Assembly: GCF_000385565.1 (NCBI RefSeq)
Contig: NC_021169.1
Coordinates: forward strand, 1,966,571-2,030,570
DNA length: 64,000 nt
Direction of reading: 5' to 3'
Source: Archaeoglobus sulfaticallidus PM70-1
GTDB taxonomy: Archaea; Halobacteriota; Archaeoglobi; Archaeoglobales; Archaeoglobaceae
A program made the translations under genes and the position numbers. The notes beneath the pieces were generated by a model. The model was not told where the DNA came from and ran no database searches. It saw only the letters and a program-made list of their open reading frames with translations. Below are positions 17,607 through 28,024 of this stretch, in pieces (the stretch's first letter is position 1; each line of letters begins with the position of its first letter).

Positions 17607-18788
17607 ATGAGAGTTGCAATAGTGGATTGCTTTAACGGAGCTTCAGGAGATATGATCATAGCCTCACTGCTCGGCATATCTCTGAGCGAATCAGATCTGG
17701 ACAGGATTGCTAAGCTGCTGGATCTAAACATAGAATTTAGCGTAAAAACAGTTAATAAAAAAGGTATTTCGGCAAAAATGGTGGATGTTCTGGACAGGAA
17801 TACTGACAGAAAATTTAGCGATGTTAAAAATCTCATAAAGAAGCTGAAAAAAGACCAGGAACTCAAGGAAATATACCAACCCACATACGAAATCTTCAGA
17901 ATTCTGGCTGAAGCTGAAGCGAGAGTTCATGGAAAAGATATCGAAGAGATAGTTTTTCATGAAGTTGGTAGTGATGACGCAATATTCGATGTCGTCTCAT
18001 CAGCTCTTGGATTTTCAAGGCTGATCAGTAGAGGGTATGAAATATTTACAACACCGATCAACCTCGGCTATGGAGAGATTGAAATGCATCATGGCAGGTA
18101 TCCAGTACCAGCACCGGCAGTGGTCGAGATACTCAAGAATTCCAAGCTTGAAGTTTACTTTGGCAGGATAGGAGATGAAGAATTGTTCACACCAACAGCA
18201 TCAGCAATATTGTCTTACTTCTCAAATGGCTGTCTCAAGCACCCCTTCACGGTAGATGATGTTAGTTATGGAGCCGGAAAAAAAGATACCGATAAGCCAA
18301 ATGTTCTGAGGATCATGCTTGGAAGGGCAAGCGTTCATGACAGCATCGCCATTGTTGAAACGAATATCGATGATGTTAGCGGAGAGATTATGGGCAATGC
18401 GATGAATATTCTGACAAAAATTTGCCATGATATCTCAGCAATACCTGTATTCGGCAAAAAGAACAGGCCAGGATATATTTTGAAGGCCATATGTGATTTT
18501 AGCAAGGCTGAAGAGGTTGCGAGAGTCATGATGCACGAAACCGGGAGTCTGGGTGTTAGAATAATACCAGTATATCACAGAATGCTGGCTGAAAGGCATT
18601 TCAGAGAGGTTAAGATAAATGTACACGGAAAGGAATTCACAGTTAGATTCAAGGTTTCCTATCCAGATCAAAAAATTGCGAAGCCTGAATTTGAGGATGT
18701 GAGAAGAATTTCAGAAGAGATTGGAAAACCACTTCCCGAAGTTTACAGAATGGTTTTGAAATCATTCAACACAAGTGAGCGAATATGA
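17607..18788 (+). CDS. larC: LarC, nickel-pincer cofactor cyclometallase
   Basis: A 393-residue LarC family (DUF111) protein that inserts nickel into the pyridinium-thiocarboxylate pincer cofactor in a CTP-dependent reaction. It begins MRVAIVDCFNGASGDMIIAS, a hallmark, and contains EIVFHEVGSDDAIFDVVSSA and the late motif VETNIDDVSGEIMG. The gene is full length in one frame. A TATA-like atttaaataaa lies about 50 bases upstream. Neither larB, larE nor a lactate racemase is nearby. It overlaps radB by four bases (ATGA). Confidence 0.9.
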   Translation: MRVAIVDCFNGASGDMIIASLLGISLSESDLDRIAKLLDLNIEFSVKTVNKKGISAKMVDVLDRNTDRKFSDVKNLIKKLKKDQELKEIYQPTYEIFRILAEAEARVHGKDIEEIVFHEVGSDDAIFDVVSSALGFSRLISRGYEIFTTPINLGYGEIEMHHGRYPVPAPAVVEILKNSKLEVYFGRIGDEELFTPTASAILSYFSNGCLKHPFTVDDVSYGAGKKDTDKPNVLRIMLGRASVHDSIAIVETNIDDVSGEIMGNAMNILTKICHDISAIPVFGKKNRPGYILKAICDFSKAEEVARVMMHETGSLGVRIIPVYHRMLAERHFREVKINVHGKEFTVRFKVSYPDQKIAKPEFEDVRRISEEIGKPLPEVYRMVLKSFNTSERI

Positions 18789-19444
18789 ATCTACCTACCG
18801 GAAGTGACTGTTTGGACAGACTCCTTGGAGGAGGTGTCGAAAAAGGGATAATAACTCAGATCTATGGCCCCTCAGCCACCGGCAAGACCTCAATATGCCT
18901 CATGCTCACCTACACCACAGCCATGAATGAAGGTAAGGTGATCTACATCGATACCGAAGGACTGTCGAGGGAGAGGGTTAACCAGATATTCGAGATTAAG
19001 GAGGCTCTAAACAATGTCTTTCTCTATGAGGTTATGAACTTCAGGCAGCAGAGTTCCGCAATAAGAGAGGCTTCAAAACTATGCAGGAGCGAGAAAATTG
19101 ATCTTATTGTCGTCGATTCAATTACAGCGCTGTATAGAAGCGAACTGGAAAACGATGAAAAGCAGATAAAAATTAAGAGGGAGCTTACCTCCCAGCTCAC
19201 ATTCCTTCTGGGCCTTGCGAGAAAGTACAACCTCGCAGTGGTTGTAACAAACCAGATGTTCACGGATGTCAGGAGTGGAGAGATTAAACCCCTTGGGGGG
19301 CCATCTCTCGACCACCTCTCCAAAACGATTGTTGGGCTGGAAAAAGTTAACAGAGAAAGAATAGCAACACTGATAAAACACCGATCAAAAGCTGAAGGAG
19401 AGAGATGCAGTTTTATTATAACAGATAAAGGTGTAGAGCCCTGA
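18785..19444 (+). CDS. radB: DNA repair and recombination protein RadB
   Basis: A 219-residue RecA/RadA paralogue without an N-terminal helix-hairpin-helix domain, the length expected for RadB. Walker A is GPSATGKTS at residues ~31-38 and Walker B LIVVDSITALYRSE. It contains the NQMFTDVRSGEIKPLGG loop and IEKH-type end IKHRSKAEGERCSF. RadB modulates homologous recombination in Euryarchaeota. It is translationally coupled to larC, an association of unclear meaning. Confidence 0.95.
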   Translation: MNLPTGSDCLDRLLGGGVEKGIITQIYGPSATGKTSICLMLTYTTAMNEGKVIYIDTEGLSRERVNQIFEIKEALNNVFLYEVMNFRQQSSAIREASKLCRSEKIDLIVVDSITALYRSELENDEKQIKIKRELTSQLTFLLGLARKYNLAVVVTNQMFTDVRSGEIKPLGGPSLDHLSKTIVGLEKVNRERIATLIKHRSKAEGERCSFIITDKGVEP

Positions 19445-19461
19445 TCATCTGCCTGATTCCG

Positions 19462-19653
19462 TTACCAGGGGTGATGTGTGAACTTGTAGCCAGCCAAAAT
19501 CATGAGCAGGAGCAGGCTGACTCCAACAGCTATCCGAATCGTTGAAATTATCCACCAGTACTTCAGGTACCTCTCCCTATTCTTTTCAGAAAAAACCCAG
19601 CGAAGGATCCTGTCCGTGAACGAATCCTCATCAGATTCAATATAGAACCTCAT
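19462..19653 (-). CDS. small single-helix membrane protein, unknown
   Basis: A 63-residue frame with a charged N-terminal half and one transmembrane helix (IAVGVSLLLLMILAGYKF). It lies 12 bases beyond the stop of ATP synthase subunit D in the same direction, so it could be the last gene of the atp operon. I do not recognise a family; a small accessory membrane protein is plausible. Confidence 0.45.
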   Translation of the reverse strand: MRFYIESDEDSFTDRILRWVFSEKNRERYLKYWWIISTIRIAVGVSLLLLMILAGYKFTHHPW

Positions 19654-19665
19654 AAAAAATAAAAA

Positions 19666-20295
19666 TTAAGCTTTGGCAGCCATCTTTGCCTTTATCTTCT
19701 TCAATCTGACGATGTTCTCTCTATCCATCTCCTCAAGCCTGAAGGAGATGTACCTCGCAGCGTTCTCCATTTCAGGGATGACTCTATATTCGAGAGCGTT
19801 AACTCTCCTCTTTGTTTTATCAATCTCCTCAAGCAATCTTTTAAGCGTGGTTTCAATCTCGGCAACCTCGAGTACTGCATCAACTACCTCTTCATAAGCC
19901 GAGACCACTTCGTCTATTCTTGCTGTTGTTCCGATAACACCATACTCCCTTTCATGGATTGGTTTTCTGACCTTCTCTCTCTTAACTACCGGAACAACAA
20001 CCCCCATTATGTTCTTTTTCTTTATTGAGAATTGTGGTTCTTTCGAACAAGAAAGAGCCATCGATTTTATAGCTACAACACCCTCGACAGCCATTGCAAG
20101 TGCTAGCTTCTCCTCAGCCTTCTCGTATCTATCAACCAGCCTGCTTATGACCTCCTTTGCCTGCTCGAGCATATCTCTGAACTCAACTATAAGCCCATCT
20201 CTTTTCATCTTGAGCAAGGCATGGCCTCTCTTGGATAGTTTGATCCTCCTTCTGAGCTTTATTAGCTCCATTCGGGTTGGCTTTACTTCAGCCAT
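19666..20295 (-). CDS. atpD: A-type ATP synthase subunit D
   Basis: A 209-residue central-stalk subunit. It starts VKPTRMELIKLRRRIKLSKR-like and has long coiled-coil termini, as expected for the rotor shaft inside the A3B3 ring. It is the distal known gene of atpHIKECFABD. Confidence 0.95.
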   Translation of the reverse strand: MAEVKPTRMELIKLRRRIKLSKRGHALLKMKRDGLIVEFRDMLEQAKEVISRLVDRYEKAEEKLALAMAVEGVVAIKSMALSCSKEPQFSIKKKNIMGVVVPVVKREKVRKPIHEREYGVIGTTARIDEVVSAYEEVVDAVLEVAEIETTLKRLLEEIDKTKRRVNALEYRVIPEMENAARYISFRLEEMDRENIVRLKKIKAKMAAKA

Positions 20296-20332
20296 GGCAT
20301 CACCTGTTCAAAAAATGGGAAGTGAAACTGGA

Positions 20333-21736
20333 TTACGCTGCAGACTCTGCAGATTCAGCTTCCTTCTTCTTGTAGGCTGGATGATACTTCTGGATGTACT
20401 TAGACTCGATCTTTGTTAGATCAGACTCTCTAAGCATTGCAAGCAGTTCCCATCCAAGATCGAGGGTCTCTTCGATAGATCTGTCCTCGTATCTTCCCTG
20501 CTGGACGAATCTTCTCTCGAACTCATCTGCAAACTTGAGGAACCTCCTGTCCCTCTCAGACAGGGCTTCTTCACCGACAATTGCAACGAGACCTCTCAGA
20601 TCGACACCCTCAGCGTATGCTGCATACATCTGGTCATTCCACTGGACATGGTCATCTCTTGTAAGCCCTTCTCCGATACCCTCCTTCATCAGCCTGCTGA
20701 GGGATGGAAGGACATCGATTGGTGGATATATACCCTTAGCATGCAGCTCTCTGCTGAGAACGACCTGTCCCTCTGTGATATATCCAGTGAGGTCAGGAAT
20801 TGGATGAGTTATATCATCACCGGGCATCGTGAGAATTGGCATCTGTGTGATCGTTCCCTTTCTGCCCTGAATTCTTCCGGCTCTCTCGTAGATTGTTGCA
20901 AGGTCTGTGTACATGTATCCTGGATAACCTCTTCTTCCGGGAACCTCTTCTCTTGCAGCAGAAATCTCTCTCAAAGCCTCACAGTAGTTGGTCATGTCTG
21001 TCAGGATAACAAGAATATGGAGATCGTACTCATAAGCCAGGAACTCTGCCGCCGTTAAAGCCATTCTCGGAGTGAGCAACCTCTCAATAGCCGGATCATC
21101 AGCGAGATTCAGGAAAACAACTGCCCTCTCCAGAGCTCCAGTTCTCTCGAAGTCCTTCATGAACTGGTAAGCTTCCTCGTTCGTGATACCCATGGCTGCA
21201 AATATGACAGCGAACTCCTCTCCACTGCCTCTAACCTTAGCCTGCCTCGCAACCTGCAGAGCTATATCGTTGTGTGGCAGACCACTACCACTGAAAATCG
21301 GAAGCTTCTGACCCCTGACAAGGGTGTTCATTCCGTCAATGGCTGAGATACCGGTCTGGATGAACTCTCTCGGATATGTTCTGGCGTATGGGTTGATAGC
21401 GGCACCAATGATCTCTCTCCTCTCCTCAGGGATGATCTTTGGTCCACCATCAATCGGATCTCCAGCTCCTGAAAGAATTCTTCCAAGCATATCCTGTGAG
21501 CAGTTAAGCCTGACGATGTCTCCGGTAAACCTCACAGCTGAAGAGGTATCAATACCTCTTGTACCCTCGAAAACCTGAACAACAACGACATCCTTCGATG
21601 TGTCAAGAACCTGACCTCTCTTGGTTGATCCATCTGCGAGGGTTATGTTAACAAGTTCACCATAACCAACAGGCTCGGTTTTCTCAACAAATATGAGCGG
21701 ACCTGCAACCTGGCTAATTGTCTTGTATTCCTTCAT
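20333..21736 (-). CDS. atpB: A-type ATP synthase regulatory subunit B
   Basis: A 467-residue non-catalytic nucleotide-binding subunit. It lacks the classical P-loop ([16 protein letters not shown] in its place), has [20 protein letters not shown] and [20 protein letters not shown], and ends in an acidic Glu/Ala tail. Three copies alternate with subunit A in the A1 head. The start ATG lies a few bases after the stop of atpA. Confidence 0.97.
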   Translation of the reverse strand: MKEYKTISQVAGPLIFVEKTEPVGYGELVNITLADGSTKRGQVLDTSKDVVVVQVFEGTRGIDTSSAVRFTGDIVRLNCSQDMLGRILSGAGDPIDGGPKIIPEERREIIGAAINPYARTYPREFIQTGISAIDGMNTLVRGQKLPIFSGSGLPHNDIALQVARQAKVRGSGEEFAVIFAAMGITNEEAYQFMKDFERTGALERAVVFLNLADDPAIERLLTPRMALTAAEFLAYEYDLHILVILTDMTNYCEALREISAAREEVPGRRGYPGYMYTDLATIYERAGRIQGRKGTITQMPILTMPGDDITHPIPDLTGYITEGQVVLSRELHAKGIYPPIDVLPSLSRLMKEGIGEGLTRDDHVQWNDQMYAAYAEGVDLRGLVAIVGEEALSERDRRFLKFADEFERRFVQQGRYEDRSIEETLDLGWELLAMLRESDLTKIESKYIQKYHPAYKKKEAESAESAA

Positions 21737-21741
21737 TCATA

Positions 21742-23460
21742 TCACCCCAGCAATGCTTTCCTAATCTTCTCAATCGCTGCCTCGAGCTTTGGCTTGTAGT
21801 CCTCTTCGAGCTTGGATCTCTCGAACTCGTCCTTGCCCTCTACTTCTTCAATCTCGCTGACCAGTCTCCCTGCTTCAAGAGCCTTGTAGAAGATGTCGTT
21901 CAGCTCCTTTATGGCCTTAAGCATGTCGTACTGCTTCTGGAAGCTGCAGTATGTATCAACCGGGTGATATGCATACTGCTGGAGATAGAACTCCCTGATG
22001 TATCTTGCTATTTCAAGCAAAACTCTCTGGCTGTCTGGTAGAGCATCACTACCAACAAGCTGAACAATCTCCTGCAGGTTAGCCTCTTCCTGCAAAACGC
22101 TCATAGCCCACTTTCTGAGCTCAACGAACTCTGGAGACACATTCTCCTTGAACCAGTCCTCGAGAACATCCAGATACAGGCTGTAGCTCTGCAACCAGTT
22201 GATAGCCGGGAAGTGTCTTCTCGCAGCAAGCTTTGCATCAAGTGCCCAGAACACCTTGACAATTCTCAGGGTGTTCTGAGTAACCGGCTCACTGAAGTCT
22301 CCACCCGGTGGAGAGACTGCTCCTACGACAGTAACACTGCCCACATTTCCACCGAGCGTCTTAACTCTTCCAGCCCTCTCATAGAACTCTGCAAGCCTTG
22401 AAGCCAGGTAAGCGGGATAACCCTCTTCACCTGGCATCTCCTCAAGTCTTCCAGAGATCTCTCTCATTGCCTCTGCCCATCTGCTTGTGGAGTCTGCCTG
22501 AACAGCCACATTGTAACCCATGTCTCTGAAGTACTCGGCTATTGTGATACCTGTATAGACTGAAGCCTCTCTTGCAGCGACTGGCATGTTAGATGTGTTG
22601 GCTATAAGAACAGTCCTCTCCATCAATGGCTTACCTGACTTTGGATCTATCAGCTCTGGGAACTCCTCAAGAACCTCTGTCATCTCATTTCCTCTCTCAC
22701 CGCATCCAACATAGACGACTATCTCTGTATCACTCCACTTCGCAAGCTGGTGCTGGGTAACAGTCTTTCCTGAACCGAATGGGCCTGGGATTGCTGCGGT
22801 TCCACCCTTAGCAACTGGGAAGAATGTATCAAGAATTCTCTGCCCAGTCATCAATGGTATGAGTGGTGGAAGCTTCTCCTGATATGGCCTTGCCTCTCTG
22901 ACCGGCCACTTGTGATAAAGCTTCAGCTCGGTTCCATTGTCCAGTACGGCAACAACATCATCCACCTTGAACTTGCCCTCGTATATCTCTGTAATAACAC
23001 CGCCAACATTTGGAGGCACAAGAATTCTGTGCTCAACGATCTCAGTCTCCTGAACTGTACCGATTATTTCACCCGGATTTACTTTGTCACCTTTCTTTAC
23101 AGTAGGTTTGAACTCCCATACAGCATCTCTGCTAAGGCCAGGAGCCTGAATACCTCTGGATATGAAGTCTCCACTTGATTCCTTGAGTGCCGGGAGTGGT
23201 CTCTGAATTCCATCATAGAACGACTTGATCAAACCCGGACCCAGTTCAACGCTCAGTGGTGCACCAGTGTTGATGACGACATCGCCGGGCTTTACACCTG
23301 AAGTATCCTCATAAACCTGAATGAGTGTCTTTGCCCCCTGGAGACCTACCACTTCACCCATTAACCCTTCTTCTCCAACTCTACACACATCGTACATTCT
23401 CGGCTTAATTCCTTCTGCAACAACAAGAGGTCCTGAAACTCGATAAACTTCACCCTTCAT
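21742..23460 (-). CDS. atpA: A-type ATP synthase catalytic subunit A
   Basis: About 572 residues. The P-loop is [17 protein letters not shown] near residue 230, followed by [12 protein letters not shown] and the catalytic-site strand [20 protein letters not shown]. The non-homologous insert (residues ~110-180) typical of A/V-type alpha-like subunits is present. The start at 23460 overlaps the atpF stop as ATGA, preferred over the frame beginning at 23469. Confidence 0.97.
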   Translation of the reverse strand: MKGEVYRVSGPLVVAEGIKPRMYDVCRVGEEGLMGEVVGLQGAKTLIQVYEDTSGVKPGDVVINTGAPLSVELGPGLIKSFYDGIQRPLPALKESSGDFISRGIQAPGLSRDAVWEFKPTVKKGDKVNPGEIIGTVQETEIVEHRILVPPNVGGVITEIYEGKFKVDDVVAVLDNGTELKLYHKWPVREARPYQEKLPPLIPLMTGQRILDTFFPVAKGGTAAIPGPFGSGKTVTQHQLAKWSDTEIVVYVGCGERGNEMTEVLEEFPELIDPKSGKPLMERTVLIANTSNMPVAAREASVYTGITIAEYFRDMGYNVAVQADSTSRWAEAMREISGRLEEMPGEEGYPAYLASRLAEFYERAGRVKTLGGNVGSVTVVGAVSPPGGDFSEPVTQNTLRIVKVFWALDAKLAARRHFPAINWLQSYSLYLDVLEDWFKENVSPEFVELRKWAMSVLQEEANLQEIVQLVGSDALPDSQRVLLEIARYIREFYLQQYAYHPVDTYCSFQKQYDMLKAIKELNDIFYKALEAGRLVSEIEEVEGKDEFERSKLEEDYKPKLEAAIEKIRKALLG

Positions 23461-23768
23461 TCCTTCCATAAGTCAACACCTATCGCCTTTCTTATTTTCT
23501 CCTTAATCTCCTCAACACCACCCTCTCCACCAACCTTCACAAAGGTTGGCTCTATGCTTTCCTCAATCCTCAACTTAAGCTGGATTGGCAAACTCTTATA
23601 AAGATCATATTTTATAACCACAATTCCCTTTTTCTGAAGTGCCTCTTCAACAATCTTTGGCAGTTCTGTTTCATCAGTAACATCGACAATATTCCTGATC
23701 CCCGAAAGCCTGAAGCCGATATTGAAATCGGGATCACCAATAACCATCAGTTCACTCATAAAAATCAC
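23457..23768 (-). CDS. atpF: A-type ATP synthase subunit F
   Basis: A 103-residue central-stalk subunit with the typical beginning [18 protein letters not shown] and the Rossmann-like layout. It sits at the rotor with D and overlaps both neighbours by four bases, showing tight coupling in the operon. Confidence 0.95.
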   Translation of the reverse strand: MIFMSELMVIGDPDFNIGFRLSGIRNIVDVTDETELPKIVEEALQKKGIVVIKYDLYKSLPIQLKLRIEESIEPTFVKVGGEGGVEEIKEKIRKAIGVDLWKE

Positions 23769-24814
23769 CTTGCTATAATCAACTGCTCTTTTATCGACTC
23801 ATTATCAAGCCCCACAGCCTTTCCCCTTGCGATTATTCTCAGGTTGTCTATCTCTATTTTCTTCAGGAGTATGAACGCCATCACTGGTAGGATCGAGAGC
23901 GGGTAGCTGTGAGATTTCGAGAGCACCTTCTTGACCCATATCCTGTCGAGTGCTGCTTCAATCTTTGAAAGTTCACTTTCAACCTGATCTTTCATTCCTT
24001 CCCAGAACCAATATCCTTCCAAGGACTTCATGAGTTCGTCCAGCTCAAGAGCTGCAAGCTTTCTTGCCTCAGCTTCGTGTATCTGCAACCCCCTCGGGAT
24101 TATTTTCGTCATTATTTCATCCGCAGTACCGCCCTCTTTCTTCATTCTGAGGATCGTTTTTATGTTCTTTATGTCCACTTCCATCTTTATGAAGTCTATG
24201 AAGTACTTCATATCCAGAGACTCTGCCTTAATTCCAGCTAGTGTATTGTAGTAGATCTTGTACAGGTCATCCTCAAATTCGCTCATTGGGCAAACTCTCA
24301 CGAGCTTTTCTAAAGCTGGATAGAACTGTGTCCCCTCGAAAACCTTTGCAATTTCTTCAATGCTCTCTTTCATCATCAAAGATTTGAAGAACTCCATGTC
24401 GTATTCTCCAGCTGGAATAATCGTTGCCTCAACCTCCTCTACCGGAAAGTTGAACATCTTGCCTCTGATGATATTTATTATATTGTAGATATCGTATCTC
24501 CGGAGATACGCTGAGATCAGATCTCTCGGCACTCCTTTAGAGACCCTTATAAGCTTGTTATATGTCCTGGAAAGGTTTAAAGAAAAAGCGTAGTCTATTA
24601 GCGTTAGGCCATGGTACTTAAAGCCAAGCTCATCAATTTCCTTCTTGTACTCAGACTCCTCAAGGTACCTGATTATCTCATCGAGATCCATGTTCACCAG
24701 CTTGTTGTACTCATCTCCCGGTATGAGCTTCCTGCTCATCACCCTTACTCTGGAGACTATGTAGGCCCACTCAGATGGCTTTGTTCCTATGAGCATCTTG
24801 AAAATTCCCGGCAT
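23765..24814 (-). CDS. atpC: A-type ATP synthase subunit C
   Basis: A 349-residue funnel-shaped subunit joining the central stalk to the membrane rotor. The pattern AYIVSRVRVMSRKLIPGDEY at the start and NLRIIARGKAVGLDNESI at the end is characteristic of the AtpC/V-type d family. Confidence 0.95.
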   Translation of the reverse strand: MPGIFKMLIGTKPSEWAYIVSRVRVMSRKLIPGDEYNKLVNMDLDEIIRYLEESEYKKEIDELGFKYHGLTLIDYAFSLNLSRTYNKLIRVSKGVPRDLISAYLRRYDIYNIINIIRGKMFNFPVEEVEATIIPAGEYDMEFFKSLMMKESIEEIAKVFEGTQFYPALEKLVRVCPMSEFEDDLYKIYYNTLAGIKAESLDMKYFIDFIKMEVDIKNIKTILRMKKEGGTADEIMTKIIPRGLQIHEAEARKLAALELDELMKSLEGYWFWEGMKDQVESELSKIEAALDRIWVKKVLSKSHSYPLSILPVMAFILLKKIEIDNLRIIARGKAVGLDNESIKEQLIIAR

Positions 24815-24827
24815 GGTGATCCCTTCT

Positions 24828-25379
24828 TTACTTGAACAATATTTCCGACACTTCCTTCATCTTGCTCTCAAAGAGTGTGCTCAGCATCTCGTCGAAAGTC
24901 AGGTTTATCCTGAACTGTCCGTCAGCACTCTCCAGCACAACTCCACCTATGCACTCAATGTTCCCTGCATACTCCATTTTTGAAATGCTCTTGACGATCT
25001 CTTCATCCTCCTTGTTAGAGTAAACCCTGTACCCCTCTTTCTCATTTGCCTTCAGAAGCTTTTCCATGAGCTTCTTTTTCTCTTCCTTATCCATGGACTT
25101 CACTTTCTCCACGAGTTTCTCGTAAACTGCTTCCAGCACTTCCTTCCTTCTGTTCAGTTCTTCCCTTTTCATCTCAAGATTTATGCTTGAAATCTCCTGC
25201 TTCCTCAGTCTCTCAACCTCATTTTCTGCTGTATCCCTTGCTTTCTTCAATATTTCTTTTGCTTTCTCTTCGGCTTCAACCACTATCTTCTCAACCTCTT
25301 TCTCAGCCTCACTCTTTATCTCTGAAACTCTCTGCTGCCCCTTTTTGACTATCTCTTCAATTACTGGTTCCAGCGGCAT
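24828..25379 (-). CDS. atpE: A-type ATP synthase peripheral stalk subunit E
   Basis: About 183 residues with a long N-terminal coiled coil (KSEAEKEVEKIVVEAEEKAK) and a globular C-terminal domain that binds the A3B3 head. The start at 25379 follows AGGTGA at good spacing; the GTG three codons earlier is less likely. It pairs with AtpH in the peripheral stalk. Confidence 0.93.
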   Translation of the reverse strand: MPLEPVIEEIVKKGQQRVSEIKSEAEKEVEKIVVEAEEKAKEILKKARDTAENEVERLRKQEISSINLEMKREELNRRKEVLEAVYEKLVEKVKSMDKEEKKKLMEKLLKANEKEGYRVYSNKEDEEIVKSISKMEYAGNIECIGGVVLESADGQFRINLTFDEMLSTLFESKMKEVSEILFK

Positions 25380-25407
25380 TGTGTTCACCTGAAAAATGAA
25401 AAGATGT

Positions 25408-25623
25408 TCACATGAACATCAGCAGGAACGAGATGACTAGTCCGAAGATAACGATTGTCTCTGGGATAACTGTCATCAACAGACCCCTACCGAAGAAGTC
25501 GGGGTCTTCTGCCATTGCCCCCACAGCCGCTGCACCAATTCCCTGTTCACCAAGACCAGCACCAATTCCAGCCAATCCTACAGCCAAACCAGCTCCTATT
25601 GCCACAAAACCCTCTACCGGCAT
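25408..25623 (-). CDS. atpK: A-type ATP synthase proteolipid subunit K (c ring)
   Basis: About 71 residues forming one helical hairpin: helix 1 GAGLAVGLAGIGAGLGEQGI and helix 2 LLMTVIPETIVIFGLVISFL with the ion-binding Glu in the IPET motif. There is a single copy and no fused repeats, unlike some methanogens. The glutamate in GLGEQG of helix 1 sits near the site that holds Gln in Na+-type rings, but ion specificity cannot be decided by eye. The start at 25623 follows AAGGAGG. Confidence 0.93.
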   Translation of the reverse strand: MPVEGFVAIGAGLAVGLAGIGAGLGEQGIGAAAVGAMAEDPDFFGRGLLMTVIPETIVIFGLVISFLLMFM

Positions 25624-25628
25624 TTTTC

Positions 25629-27557
25629 TCACTCCTCCTTCGTAAATTTCCTAATTTTTCCAAACGGATTGTATTTTATTCCACCACCCTCGAAGAATTT
25701 AACAAAATGCTCCACATAGTGGAGTCGCAAACTCTGCAGCCCGGGATCAAGGACTCCGAGCAGCAGATTGATGAAGTGTCCCAGCAAGAAGACTATAATA
25801 CCCGCAATAATGCCGACTATTCCTGCTGGGAACAACATCTCGAGGACCATGTAGTTGAAAGCTATAGCAAAACCAACACTCGCCAGACCTACCGCAAGCA
25901 ATCGAGCGTAGCTTATCGTGTTGCTGAGCAGTGTCAGGTACTCGATCAGGAACATCGCACCCTCGCCCATTATTGTAAGCGCTGCCCAGATTATTATAAG
26001 CGGCGCTGCGATGTAGTACGCGAAATTCGGTGCAAATGCAAAGGCACCGCTCATCTGGTTTATTATGAATCCCATGATTATGAATGCAATCGATATCAGT
26101 GCGAGAAGCCAGTTGAGCTTTTCATACACTGCATGCTTCCATCCGTGCTCCTTTGCAACATTCAGGATACCGAAAATGTAACCGATAGCCATGTGGATAA
26201 CACCGATGGCGATCGTCAGCACGAGTATAGCTGGAGCCAACTCGAGCCTGTTTACATGCGGGAAGTGCACGAAGGCTTCGTTGTGCGTTATTTCTGCAAG
26301 GAAGCTCTCATGTCCGAAGAGCTCAAAGCCGAAGAGCTCACCGTATATGAACCCGAATACGATCGTTGAAACGGATGAATAGATCAGAATATTAAACAGG
26401 TCCTGCCATCCAGGTGTCCTGAACTTCTTTTTCAGCCAGAGACAGAGTGCAAGAATACAAATACCATAACCGATGTCACCAAGCATAAAACCAAACATCA
26501 ACGGGAACACGATTGCCATCAATGTCGTTGGATCCACTTCATGATACTTCGGCGTTGTATATGTCATGGTCAGCAACTCGAAGGGCTTTGCAAATCTCGG
26601 ATTCTTCAGGGCCGTTGGTGGTTTCAGCTCATCGTCAAGCTTCTCAACCACAACCTTGCCATTAGTTGCAGAGGTTACCTCGTTTTTGACGAGATCAAAC
26701 TTCTCTTTCGGCACATAACCCGCAAGTACGAAAGCGTACTTGGATACAGCCGCTCTGAGAGGTAACTCGCTCTTCTCAAGCTCTATTGTAAGATGTTCCT
26801 CCATTGCAAGCATCAGATCGAGGTTTTCTTTCTCCAAGCTCTCCATCTCAGTCCTCAGAGACTTTATCTTGCTCTTCAACTCTGAGGTCTCTCTCTCGAT
26901 CTCTGAAAGCCTCTCATCGTAGCTCCCCTCGAAGTCCGGGACAGGGATCTCCCTGTATCCGAACTCCTGAATTACCTTAAAGACATCCTGAGCATGCTCA
27001 TTCTTTACGAATATTGCCCCAACGAATTCCTTCTCGTATTCGCTGAATATAATCTCGAACTCTTTTGTTACTTCCATTATCTTTTCCATCGGGTTTGCTG
27101 TGAAGTAGCCAACGAAGACCTTGAGGTTCTTATAGCCTTTAAGTAAATTCACAGGAATGTTTAAGGCTTTGAGTGGAGCGAGAACTTTCTTCTCATCCTC
27201 AAGCTTCCTTATCTGCTCCTCAGCCTTCCTGATCTCCTCAAGCCTTGCTGTTATCTCAGATTCAAGTTCGGAAACTTTTTTCTCAAGAACTGAGTCGAGT
27301 TCAGATATGCTGTAAACCCTCTTCGGCTCGTAGGCTGGATCCACTTTAATATATGAGAGCATTGACCTCAGGGTGACCAGGAACTTCGATGCTTTGGATG
27401 CCCTCGAGAGAGGCTCACCGATCCTGAAATACTCCCCCTCTTCAGCAAAGTCCTCAATGTGCAGAAGATTCAGCTTGTGCAGAACTTCAGCCGTTTTTTC
27501 AAAGTGATCCTTTGAGCCTACTATGGAGATTTTAACCATCTCCACAGGCTTGAACAT
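25629..27557 (-). CDS. atpI: A-type ATP synthase membrane subunit I (a-like)
   Basis: A 642-residue protein. The soluble N-terminal half (to ~residue 330) is rich in coiled coil, and the C-terminal half has about seven to eight transmembrane helices (e.g. VFPLMFGFMLGDIGYGI, TISYARLLAVGLASVGFAIA). The conserved Arg in SYARLLAVGLA lies in the half-channel region that contacts the K ring. It follows atpH directly (TAA then ATG). Confidence 0.96.
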   Translation of the reverse strand: MFKPVEMVKISIVGSKDHFEKTAEVLHKLNLLHIEDFAEEGEYFRIGEPLSRASKASKFLVTLRSMLSYIKVDPAYEPKRVYSISELDSVLEKKVSELESEITARLEEIRKAEEQIRKLEDEKKVLAPLKALNIPVNLLKGYKNLKVFVGYFTANPMEKIMEVTKEFEIIFSEYEKEFVGAIFVKNEHAQDVFKVIQEFGYREIPVPDFEGSYDERLSEIERETSELKSKIKSLRTEMESLEKENLDLMLAMEEHLTIELEKSELPLRAAVSKYAFVLAGYVPKEKFDLVKNEVTSATNGKVVVEKLDDELKPPTALKNPRFAKPFELLTMTYTTPKYHEVDPTTLMAIVFPLMFGFMLGDIGYGICILALCLWLKKKFRTPGWQDLFNILIYSSVSTIVFGFIYGELFGFELFGHESFLAEITHNEAFVHFPHVNRLELAPAILVLTIAIGVIHMAIGYIFGILNVAKEHGWKHAVYEKLNWLLALISIAFIIMGFIINQMSGAFAFAPNFAYYIAAPLIIIWAALTIMGEGAMFLIEYLTLLSNTISYARLLAVGLASVGFAIAFNYMVLEMLFPAGIVGIIAGIIVFLLGHFINLLLGVLDPGLQSLRLHYVEHFVKFFEGGGIKYNPFGKIRKFTKEE

Positions 27558-27878
27558 TTAGATCGACCCCACAAATTCCTGATACAAGAAATCTACAGCT
27601 TCATCAATTCTAGATTTACCCTTAGAAACTACATCATTTATCTCCTTCAGTCTCTTCTCCCTGATGCTCTCTTTCTCTTTCTCTATTTCCACCTTGGCTT
27701 TCTCGATGATCTCATTTTTGATTTTTTCAGCTTCTTTCTCAGCATTAGAAATGATCTCCCTCGCCTTCTCTTTAGCCTCAAGAATGACCTTTCTCTTCTC
27801 CTCCTCGGCGGATTTGATATCCTCTTCCACTTTCTGCTCTACCTCTTTAATTTTTGAGAGTATCTCTGTTTTTTCCAT
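27558..27878 (-). CDS. atpH: A-type ATP synthase peripheral stalk subunit H
   Basis: About 106 residues and almost wholly coiled coil (KIKEVEQKVEEDIKSAEEEK). The start at 27878 (MEKTEILSKI) is chosen because GTGGGGTG lies just upstream; the longer frame to 27917 adds a hydrophobic non-family N-terminus. It is the first gene of the atp operon. Confidence 0.9.
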   Translation of the reverse strand: MEKTEILSKIKEVEQKVEEDIKSAEEEKRKVILEAKEKAREIISNAEKEAEKIKNEIIEKAKVEIEKEKESIREKRLKEINDVVSKGKSRIDEAVDFLYQEFVGSI

Positions 27879-27959
27879 GCCCACACACCCCACAATTAGA
27901 TTAATGAGACCCCCCAAACTGAAGTAACTATCGAGGTCTGTTAAGTGGTTTTAAAGGAA

Positions 27960-27969
27960 GTATTTAAAC
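27960..27969 (-). promoter_or_regulatory. TATA box of the atp operon
   Basis: Read on the minus strand the sequence is gtttaaatac, a strong archaeal TATA element about 80 bases before the atpH ATG. That leaves a leader of roughly 55 bases, so this operon is not leaderless, in line with the GTGGGGTG ribosome-binding site. Confidence 0.6.
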
Positions 27970-28024
27970 TTTATTCTTTTTTTTGTCCAAATATTTTTCC
28001 AAAGTTTTTCTTAATTTAAAATAA

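Noticed and set aside
25408-25623. Na+ versus H+ specificity of the AtpK ring
   Set aside because: Helix 1 has GLGEQG near the diagnostic position, but the alignment is ambiguous by one residue, so no claim is made.
25515-26369. 284-residue plus-strand ORF
   Set aside because: Antisense to atpK and atpI, whose family motifs are unmistakable; composition is shadow-like.
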